NCBI GenBank assembly: GCA_002433805.1
Contig: DJIW01000008.1
Span: 1-34,924 of the forward strand
Reading direction: 5' to 3'
Source: Competibacteraceae bacterium UBA6584
Lineage (GTDB): Bacteria > Pseudomonadota > Gammaproteobacteria > Competibacterales > Competibacteraceae
Length of the DNA stretch: 34,924 nucleotides
Shown here piece after piece: positions 24,746 to 31,035 of the stretch (the first letter of the stretch is position 1; the number at the start of each line of letters is the position of its first letter). Both the position numbers and the translations under genes were made by a program. The notes under the pieces were generated by a model. The model made no database searches and was not told the DNA's origin. It saw only the letters and a list, made by a program, of their open reading frames with translations.

Positions 24746-25564
24746 ATGTTGATTCGAGTCGGTTACGACATTATTTTCGATCATCCGGCGCCGACCCCGA
24801 TTATCGCCATGCTGTACCCGCATCCCTCGCGGGCGGCGTCGGTCCGTCGGGGCGATCATTTGTTGGTCGAACCCGCCGTGGCGGTCAGTGAATACACGGA
24901 TGCTTACGGCAACCGTTGCGGGCGCTTGCTTGCGCCAAAGGGACCGATCCGCTTTTGGAACGACGCGGTGATCGAGGACGCCGGCCAGTTGGACGAGCAG
25001 AATCCCGCCGCCCCGCAGCACGAAATCCATGATTTGCCGGATGAGACGCTGACTTTCCTGATGCCGAGCCGCTATTGCGAAGTCGATGTGATGGTGAATC
25101 TGGCCTGGGAATTGTTCGGCAGCGCGCCGACCGGCTGGTTGCGGGTGCAGGCGATCTGCGATTTCGTGCACGGGCACCTTCGCTTCGATTACTTGCAGGC
25201 TCGGAAAACCCGCACCGCCCATGAGGCGTATCAAGAGAAAGTCGGCGTTTGTCGGGATTTCACGCACTTGGCCGTTACCTTCTGCCGCTGCATGAACATC
25301 CCGGCCCGGTATTGCACCGGCTATCTCGGCGACATCGGCGTGCCGCTCGCGCCCGATCCGATGGATTTCAGCGCCTGGTTCCAAGCCTATGTGGGCGGGC
25401 GTTGGTATACCTTCGACCCGCGCCACAACGCATCGCGCATCGGCCGGATTTTGATGGCCTACGGCCACGACGCCGCCGATGTGGCGCTGCTGACCTCCTT
25501 CGGTCCCAGCCGGCTGGATCGCTTTACGGTATGGACCGATGAGGTCGGCGAGAACGCCTTGTAA
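24746..25564 (+). CDS. Transglutaminase-like cysteine-protease-fold protein
   Basis: This is a 272-residue protein of the bacterial transglutaminase-like family. It has a beta-rich N-terminal domain (residues 1-110), then the core: the nucleophile Cys169 in VGVCRDFTHLA and the strand WFQAYVGGRWYTFDPRHN containing Asp224. The position before AWF, normally the catalytic His, is Ser209, although relatives of this subfamily may share it. There is no signal peptide, so it is cytoplasmic. The ATG at 24746 has GAGGAA five bases upstream; the frame open from 24575 has no such site. Members often sit with ATP-grasp or alpha-E genes, but none is seen here. It stands alone and divergent from the MFS-PlsC gene, and the substrate is unknown. 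Confidence 0.88.
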   Translation: MLIRVGYDIIFDHPAPTPIIAMLYPHPSRAASVRRGDHLLVEPAVAVSEYTDAYGNRCGRLLAPKGPIRFWNDAVIEDAGQLDEQNPAAPQHEIHDLPDETLTFLMPSRYCEVDVMVNLAWELFGSAPTGWLRVQAICDFVHGHLRFDYLQARKTRTAHEAYQEKVGVCRDFTHLAVTFCRCMNIPARYCTGYLGDIGVPLAPDPMDFSAWFQAYVGGRWYTFDPRHNASRIGRILMAYGHDAADVALLTSFGPSRLDRFTVWTDEVGENAL

Positions 25565-25588
25565 CGCGGGTTTACTCGATCGCGGCGA

Positions 25589-25775
25589 TCAGTCCGCCAC
25601 GGCCTGAACCCCGGCGTTGCGTTCGGGATAGCGCTGGTAAACGTGCTCGAACAGCGCTTGCGCCGAAGGTTTCATCCAGCGCCTTAACCGTCTGCCAGCC
25701 GAGCGCGGCGAACAACCCGAGGCGGGTTGCTCGCCTCGCTGGTCTTCGGTGTAGGCGTGGGCGGTCGTGATTCAT
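25589..25775 (-). pseudogene. hsdR: Remnant of type I restriction subunit HsdR
   Basis: This is a broken gene of about 60 codons. Read in pieces it gives AHAYTEDQRGEQPA in one frame, then GLFAALGWQTVKALDETFG in another. Together these match the start of a type I restriction endonuclease subunit (normally YTEDQLVEQPAIGLFAALGWQ). A single lost base near 25718-25721 explains the first shift, and the ATG at 25775 is also out of frame with the first piece. The frame then returns to AQALFEHVYQRYPERN and ends at 25589-25591. This resembles an HsdR tail, so almost 1000 codons have been deleted. The tail assignment is weaker than the N-terminal one. No functional protein can be made. Confidence 0.72.
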
Positions 25776-25819
25776 GGAAGCCTATCAGGGCTGGCATGCA
25801 AGGGCGCGGATAGTGACGA

Positions 25820-26521
25820 TTATAAGTCGGAGATCAACCGTAGCTTGGCTTCCAGTTCAGGCAGGCGTTCTTGGCTAGCGGCGTCCCCCGGCAAATGACC
25901 CGCCAGTGCTTCCACGAACGAAGGTTTGGCCAGTAAACTTCGGAACCGTTCCGCCAAGTAGGTTTTTAGTTCGGGCGAGCTATTGCGGCATTCGCCGATC
26001 AAGGCGTCACGGCCATCGACCACCGCCAACAGATCGCCGAGGTCGTGGCTGAATAGGAAATCCGCGTTGCCCCGACCGTCGAACGCTTCCAGTTTCGTCG
26101 CCAGGAAAACCGGCGCGGCGATTATTCGGATGTGGCGTCCGCTCGGCAATGCGATGGGAAGCGCGGTTGCAAGCGCCAGCGGATACCACTGGTTTGAGAA
26201 ACCGAGGATGGTTTCCAGCGTCGGCATGACATCCACGGTGACCGATCCGACGCACCAGCGACAGATGGGCGCGGCTGGGCGCAGGTCCTGTTCGAATCCG
26301 CGCGCTCTCAGTGTTTGTTCGACTTGGTGGTAGTCCCTAAGCGTCACGGCCTCGACGATCAAATCCACGTCTTCGGTCGGTCGAATCGAGGGCATCGCGG
26401 GGTCGGTGATCAATAGCCCAGCGACCGCGCCGCCGACGAATACCACCTCTTCGCACAGCACGTCGCCTAAATGATCCGCGACGATATTCAGCAGGGCAAT
26501 ATTCGGATCGTTGGGATTCAT
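25820..26521 (-). CDS. AbiEii-like nucleotidyltransferase
   Basis: This is a 233-residue cytoplasmic protein with a nucleotidyltransferase fold. Visible are FVGGAVAG (Gly30-Gly31), the metal-binding pair DVD (Asp51, Asp53) in RPTEDVDLIVEA, and a third likely acid, Asp97, in VTVDVMP. KLEAFDGRG and SHDLGDLLAVVDG (residues 143-170) are typical of AbiEii/AbiGii-type toxins, which transfer nucleotides to RNA or other targets. The ATG at 26521 overlaps the stop of the upstream winged-helix gene in ATGA, so synthesis is coupled. The frame open further upstream to 26704 is not the start. It lies between remnants of a type I restriction system. Toxin activity is inferred from fold and context. Confidence 0.82.
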   Translation of the reverse strand: MNPNDPNIALLNIVADHLGDVLCEEVVFVGGAVAGLLITDPAMPSIRPTEDVDLIVEAVTLRDYHQVEQTLRARGFEQDLRPAAPICRWCVGSVTVDVMPTLETILGFSNQWYPLALATALPIALPSGRHIRIIAAPVFLATKLEAFDGRGNADFLFSHDLGDLLAVVDGRDALIGECRNSSPELKTYLAERFRSLLAKPSFVEALAGHLPGDAASQERLPELEAKLRLISDL

Positions 26522-27063
26522 GGTTGCAATCGGGCATCCAATAACTCTAGCGCGAGCGCGCGTTCGCGCAGGCTGCCGCCGCGAATGGCATCGAACAACA
26601 CTAGCAGCTCGTAAAGCGCCGCATTGCGCTCCGACGCTTCCGGTACTGTAGGATAAAGCGGATAAAAGGCGAGGCCGCGCACTGTGCCCTTTTTGTGCGG
26701 CCACACGGGGATGGGATCAGCGCCTTGCACGATCCGTTCTTTCAGCGGAGGGGCGGCGTAGCTGGTCGACATACCGCGCGTCATGCCGCCGCGCGTGGCT
26801 GGGAAGCAGTAACGCGCACCGTATTGGATGAACAACCGCAGCGCGTCACGCACGACGGAGGCTTTGCCGCCGCTGTCTTTGCGCGCTAGCTGAGCCTTCA
26901 CCGCCCGCTCGACCGCCGCATGGGCTTCAGAGGCCGTCAGACTGAGATCAGCGGCGAGCGCGGCGTAAGTGATTGCTGAACCGTCGGCAATCACTAGGCG
27001 CAGCAATACCACGAGGTCTTGCGGGCGCAGTACGATTTGGGGATTGGATTTTGAACGGATCAC
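26518..27063 (-). CDS. Winged-helix-type partner protein of the nucleotidyltransferase
   Basis: This protein has 181 residues from GTG 27063. The longer frame from TTG 27132 is rejected because that TTG is part of the -35 box. Residues about 12-62 look like a winged helix (LRPQDLVVLLRLV, TYAALAADLSLTASEAHAAVERAV). The rest is a conserved domain with GARYCFPATRGGMTRGM, VWPHKKGTVRGLAFYPLYP and a helical tail. The pattern, a DNA-binding protein first and a nucleotidyltransferase second with a 4-base overlap, resembles AbiE-type antitoxin-toxin pairs, although the C-terminal domain is not the known AbiEi one. It probably represses its own promoter by binding the palindrome at 27077-27110. The exact start has only a weak ribosome site. 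Confidence 0.8.
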   Translation of the reverse strand: MIRSKSNPQIVLRPQDLVVLLRLVIADGSAITYAALAADLSLTASEAHAAVERAVKAQLARKDSGGKASVVRDALRLFIQYGARYCFPATRGGMTRGMSTSYAAPPLKERIVQGADPIPVWPHKKGTVRGLAFYPLYPTVPEASERNAALYELLVLFDAIRGGSLRERALALELLDARLQP

Positions 27064-27076
27064 AGCCAGACCGCCA

Positions 27077-27110
27077 CATACATTCGCTATTCGCGAATAG
27101 CGAATGTATG
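27077..27110. promoter_or_regulatory. Perfect 34-bp palindromic operator
   Basis: Two 17-base arms are exact complements with no spacer. Inside are four half-sites: ATTCGC at 27082-27087 and 27089-27094, and GCGAAT at 27093-27098 and 27100-27105, spaced seven bases apart on each arm. This arrangement suits two regulator dimers. It covers the -10 element of the promoter for the winged-helix/nucleotidyltransferase pair, so binding would block transcription. Confidence 0.85.
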
Positions 27111-27132
27111 CTGCGCTTTCTATTTTTGTCAA
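27103..27132 (-). promoter_or_regulatory. Sigma-70 promoter of the winged-helix/nucleotidyltransferase pair
   Basis: A consensus TTGACA (complement of 27127-27132) and TACATT (complement of 27103-27108) are 18 bases apart on the minus strand. The start would lie near 27096, about 33 bases before the GTG. The surrounding 27110-27170 segment is AT-rich compared with its neighbours. Confidence 0.6.
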
Positions 27133-27165
27133 TAACTTAAAATCTCTTTTCCCTTTGTTTTCATG

Positions 27166-27618
27166 TCAATCCGCCCCAAGAGTAGACTTGGCAATAGCAA
27201 GTCGCGGGTGCGGCGCAAATTTTGGATTTGAGAAATCATCACCGAGTTGCGGGTTGTGCTTCTCGATATCGCGCATGGCGGCGTTGACTTTATCGCCGAT
27301 ATCCACCACTTCCGGCAGACTCAACAAAGCGTCGTAGCGCGCCATCGGCGGCAGATAAAGCACGCCCTCGGATTGATAGGCGTCCGGCTTATCCACCAAA
27401 CTGCCCCGGCGGCTGGAAGCGCTGGTTTGCTATAGCACAGCGCGGCGGGCGGCAAAGCGCACTTCGGCAAAGCGCAGAAAGATCAACCTCAGAATTGGGC
27501 CAGAATATTCCTGCGCTTTGAGGCCGGAATTGGCGCGGAACTGATCGGCGGCGTCCCACAGCCGTTTTTCCAGGTTGGCGTTGGCCGAATCTCTTTCAGC
27601 GGGTGCGAGCCAGTGCAT
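27166..27618 (-). pseudogene. hsdM: N-terminal remnant of type I methyltransferase HsdM
   Basis: About 127 codons match the start of HsdM: MHWLAPAERDSANANLEKRL, DAADQFRANSGLKAQEY, GPILRLIFLRFAEVRF, then ASSRRGSLVDKPDAYQSEG and VLYLPPMARYDALLSLPE. A single in-frame TAG (complement of 27430-27432) interrupts the otherwise continuous frame after AARRAVL. The match to HsdM stops after IEKHNPQL near 27235, and a short unrelated tail runs to the stop at 27166. The target-motif region (N/D-PP-F/Y), the rest of hsdM and all of hsdS are gone. The methylase cannot be active. Together with the hsdR piece it shows that a type I system once stood here. Confidence 0.85.
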
Positions 27619-27753
27619 GATTTTTGGGCTTTCCGATCTTTATTGAATAGGTTCGAGCCAGCGCGCGGCGTGGAACAGGACCCCTGTTATTACAACAGTG
27701 TTCAGACCCCCGGCGGAAGCTTATAGTGTAATTTTGATTTTGCGGAAATCGTC

Positions 27754-28743
27754 ATGCGCTCCGTCACCCACGATCTCTTGAGCCGCGAAGCGACCGATTG
27801 GCACCAGCAGGGCTTGATCGACCGTCCGTTGCTGGATTTGCTGTTGCAGCGCTACGCGCGGCGCGGCGAAATCCTCGCCACCCTGCTGAAGTGGCTGGGA
27901 ATTTTCGCCATTTTGCAGTTGGGCTTGGCGGTGCTGGCCTCCATCGCCTTCCTGCTCAAGTCGGCGCTCCTCGCGGCGGTCTTGTTGGGCGCGGTCAGCT
28001 TGGGTCTGTGGTACGGCGGCGTGCGGCTGGCGACCGACCCGCGCCGGCTTTATCCGCACACCGGCGCGATATTAGTGACCGCCAGCCTGGCCGGCGTGTT
28101 CGGCGCGTTGATACTGGGGTATATCGCGTCCACCGGTCAACCCGACGATCCGCCCATCCCGACTCTGATGCTGCTGACCTCCGTGCTCGGCGCGTTCACC
28201 GCCTATCGCTATCGGCTGCGCTGGCCGTTGCTGCTGGCCTTGCTGCTCTTTTTTCACGGCTTGGGCGCGTGGCATACCTACGGCGGGCACGGGGCCTATT
28301 TCGCCGACATTCAAGAACCGCGCTGGATGGCCGCCGTTTCGCTCGGCGCGATCCTGCTCGGCATCTGGCACGAACGGCGGCTGGAAATCGGACTCTTGCG
28401 CCGCTGCATCGGCTTCGGCAGCCTGTATTTGATTTTCGGCCTGCTGTATCTGAATGTGTCGCTGTGGTTTCTCACCCTGCCGGATGGACCTCTCGCTTGG
28501 GTGCTGGTTTTTACCGCCGCCACCGTCGCCCAGATCGTCGCGGGCGCCCGGTTGCGCGACGCCCGCTTGACCGGCTTCGGCATCGTGTTTCTGGCGATCA
28601 ATTTCTATACCCGCTACTTCGAACAGTTCTGGGACCGGCTGTCGCTCGGGATGTTTTTCCTGATCGGCGGCGCGCTGGCGCTGGCGCTCGGCTATCTGTT
28701 CGAGCGTTGGGCGCAACAGAACCCCGTGGAGACGGGCGGATGA
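27754..28743 (+). CDS. DUF2157-like multi-span membrane protein, first copy
   Basis: This is a 329-residue protein. A soluble N-terminal helical part (DLLSREATDWHQQGLIDRPLLDLLLQRY, about residues 6-35) is followed by eight to ten hydrophobic helices. The short helical head with a Q/E-GLID motif, then KWLGIFAIL, is typical of DUF2157 proteins, whose function is unknown. A TATAGT at 27722-27727 may be the -10 of its promoter, but no good -35 is seen. Its stop overlaps the next gene's start (ATGA), and the downstream gene has the same architecture, so the pair probably arose by duplication and works together in the inner membrane. Confidence 0.8.
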   Translation: MRSVTHDLLSREATDWHQQGLIDRPLLDLLLQRYARRGEILATLLKWLGIFAILQLGLAVLASIAFLLKSALLAAVLLGAVSLGLWYGGVRLATDPRRLYPHTGAILVTASLAGVFGALILGYIASTGQPDDPPIPTLMLLTSVLGAFTAYRYRLRWPLLLALLLFFHGLGAWHTYGGHGAYFADIQEPRWMAAVSLGAILLGIWHERRLEIGLLRRCIGFGSLYLIFGLLYLNVSLWFLTLPDGPLAWVLVFTAATVAQIVAGARLRDARLTGFGIVFLAINFYTRYFEQFWDRLSLGMFFLIGGALALALGYLFERWAQQNPVETGG

Positions 28744-29756
28744 ACCCGCAATCCCGCAACCGCCGCGTCCGCCGCGAGCTGGACGAACTGCTGCGCGAGG
28801 GGTTGATCGACGAAGCCCGGCACGCTCGATTGCGCCAGCGCTATCCGACCGAAGGATGGGACTGGCGGTCGTTGGGGCGCTGGTTTCTAATCTTCGGCGC
28901 GATCAGTTTGATGGCCGGATTGGGAATTCTCGGTCGGAAATGGTTCGCCTTCACCTTGACTAAACTGGCGGTCGTTCAAACCATCGGCTTGATCGCGAGT
29001 TTCGGCATCGCGCGGTGGCTCAAGCGCGAGCGACCGACCTTAAGCTGGACCGCCGCCAGTTTGGAGCTGCTGGGCGGCTTGGGCTTGATCGGGCTGACGT
29101 TCAACTTAGGGGCGATTTTTTCCACCGGCTCCGGCAACTGGCCGGCGCTGCTGCTGATCGATTTGATCTTGTTGATGGTTTTGAGTTACGCGCTGCGCAA
29201 CGCCCTGTTGCTGACGCTGGCCGCCGTGGTGTTTTTCTGCTGGTTCGGCGGCTTTACCGGCTACGCTTCCGGGTGGGGCGCGTATTGGTTCGGCATGGGC
29301 TATCCCTTGCGGTTTCTGGCGGCGGCCGCGGCGATCATCGCCGTGGCCGTCATCCACCAGCAGAGCGAAAATGGCCCGCTCGCGCCGTTTCGCGGCTTTT
29401 TCAAGATTTGGCTGTCCAGCGGCTTGTTCTTCGCCGAAATGGCGCTGTGGCTGCTGTCGCTGTTCGGCAATTTCAATCTGGAAAACCACCGCTGGCATCT
29501 GGCGGGCGGCGGTGAAATTTTCCTGTTCAACAGTTTGTGGGCGATCCTCAACGTCGCCTTGATCGGATTGGGCGCGCGGCTGATGATGCGGATGCTGACC
29601 GGTTACGGCGCGACCTTCCTGATCATTCAGATTTACACCCTGTTCTTCGCCCATTTGTCCGAGGATCTGGGCCTGCCGCTGAGCCTGCTGGTCGCCGGCG
29701 GCGGCGCGCTGGCGCTGACCTTCCATTTGGAGCGGCGGCGGCGAGAACAGGCCTGA
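28740..29756 (+). CDS. DUF2157-like multi-span membrane protein, second copy
   Basis: This is a 338-residue protein. It has the same plan as the preceding one: a helical head (RRELDELLREGLIDEARHAR, about residues 10-30), then GRWFLIFGAISLMAGLGIL and about nine further membrane segments. It starts at ATG 28740 inside the previous gene's stop, so it is coupled. sbcD follows after 34 bases, and all four genes 27754-34769 could form one operon. That is common filler context rather than evidence of a repair role. The function of the family is not known. Confidence 0.82.
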   Translation: MNPQSRNRRVRRELDELLREGLIDEARHARLRQRYPTEGWDWRSLGRWFLIFGAISLMAGLGILGRKWFAFTLTKLAVVQTIGLIASFGIARWLKRERPTLSWTAASLELLGGLGLIGLTFNLGAIFSTGSGNWPALLLIDLILLMVLSYALRNALLLTLAAVVFFCWFGGFTGYASGWGAYWFGMGYPLRFLAAAAAIIAVAVIHQQSENGPLAPFRGFFKIWLSSGLFFAEMALWLLSLFGNFNLENHRWHLAGGGEIFLFNSLWAILNVALIGLGARLMMRMLTGYGATFLIIQIYTLFFAHLSEDLGLPLSLLVAGGGALALTFHLERRRREQA

Positions 29757-29790
29757 GCCATGCTCAAACAGTTGCTTGGAATAAGCCGAT

Positions 29791-31035
29791 ATGCGCCTGC
29801 TGCACACCGCTGACTGGCATCTCGGCCAAAGTTTGCACACCTTCGAACGCGGCCGCGAACACCAGCGCTTTCTCGATTGGCTGCTGGACACGCTGGAAAC
29901 CGAGCGGATCGATGCGCTGTTGATCGCCGGCGACATCTTCGACAACGCCAATCCGTCCGCCGCCGCCCAGCGCCAGTTCTACCGCTTTCTCGCCGCCGCC
30001 AAGCGGCGGCTGCCCCGGCTCGATCTTGCCATCATCGCCGGCAATCACGACTCGGCGGGACGGCTGGAAGCGCCCGCGCCTTTGTTTGAAGCCTTCGACG
30101 CCGCCGTCGTCGGCCATACCACTCGCGATGCTGAAGGCGCTATTGAATACGACCGCCTCATCGCGCCGCTGCGCGATTGCAACGGCGATATCGCGGTCTG
30201 GTGTCTGGCGGTGCCCTTCCTGCGGCCCGGCGACGTGCCGCGCGTGGACACGGACGGCGATCCGTATCTAAAGGGCATCGAAGCGCTCTATCAGCGCACG
30301 CTCGAGCGCGCCCTGAAACGGCAAGAAAACGGCCAAGCCATCGTCGCCCTCGGCCATTGTCACATGAGGGGCGGGTTGCTGTCGGAAGAATCCGAGCGGC
30401 GGATCGTCATCGGCGGCATCGAGGCGCTGCCGGTCGAAACCTTCGATCCGGCGATCAGCTACGCCGCGCTGGGCCACCTGCACCGCGCCCAAGCGGTCGG
30501 CGGCCAACAGCGGGTGCGCTACTCCGGCAGCCCGCTGCCGATGTCCTTTACCGAAGTCGGCTATCGCCACCAAGTCATCCGCGTCGATCTCGATGGCGGT
30601 TCGCTAATCGAAACCGCGTCGATCCCCATTCCGCGTTTTGTCGATCTGCTGAGAATTCCCGCGCAACCTGTCCCTTTAACCGAGGCGCTGGATGCGCTGG
30701 CGGCGCTCGATCTCCCGGATCTGCCCTTTGAAGACCGTCCCTATCTGGAAGCGCGGGTGCGGCTCAATGCGCCGGAACCCGGCCTGCGCGCCCGCATCGA
30801 AGCCGTCCTGGAGAACAAACCGGTCCGGCTGGCGCGAATCGAAACCCGCTACAGCCGCGCGAGCGAAGGCGATCCCGCCGATCACCCGCAATCGCTGGAC
30901 GAACTGAGCCGGCTGCAACCGGATGAAATCTTCAGCAAACTGCACTGGGGCAAGTACGGCGCGGAACCGGCCCCCGAATTGATGGCCGCGTTCCGGGAAT
31001 TGCTGCTGGCCCCCGAATCAGGCGGCAGCCCGTGA
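29791..31035 (+). CDS. sbcD: Exonuclease subunit SbcD (Mre11 homologue)
   Basis: This is a 414-residue metallophosphoesterase nuclease. The metal-binding motifs are complete: HTADWHLG (Asp8, His10), AGDIFDNAN (Asp48), IIAGNHDSAG (Asn85, His86), ALGHCHMRG and ALGHLHRAQ. With SbcC it forms a DNA-end nuclease that opens hairpins and removes protein-blocked ends. The C-terminal part is the capping domain and SbcC-binding tail, ending ELLLAPESGG. It overlaps sbcC in a GTGA, which secures equal production. The ribosome site before ATG 29791 is weak, so coupling to the upstream membrane-protein gene is possible. Confidence 0.97.
   Translation: MRLLHTADWHLGQSLHTFERGREHQRFLDWLLDTLETERIDALLIAGDIFDNANPSAAAQRQFYRFLAAAKRRLPRLDLAIIAGNHDSAGRLEAPAPLFEAFDAAVVGHTTRDAEGAIEYDRLIAPLRDCNGDIAVWCLAVPFLRPGDVPRVDTDGDPYLKGIEALYQRTLERALKRQENGQAIVALGHCHMRGGLLSEESERRIVIGGIEALPVETFDPAISYAALGHLHRAQAVGGQQRVRYSGSPLPMSFTEVGYRHQVIRVDLDGGSLIETASIPIPRFVDLLRIPAQPVPLTEALDALAALDLPDLPFEDRPYLEARVRLNAPEPGLRARIEAVLENKPVRLARIETRYSRASEGDPADHPQSLDELSRLQPDEIFSKLHWGKYGAEPAPELMAAFRELLLAPESGGSP

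Noticed and set aside
25572..25775. 67-residue minus-strand ORF as a real gene
   Set aside because: Only its middle (GLFAALGWQTVKALDETFG) is meaningful, and it belongs to HsdR; both ends are read in the wrong frame.
26518..27132. 204-residue version of the winged-helix protein starting at TTG 27132
   Set aside because: The TTG is the first half of the TTGACA -35 box and the extra residues are encoded by the palindrome.
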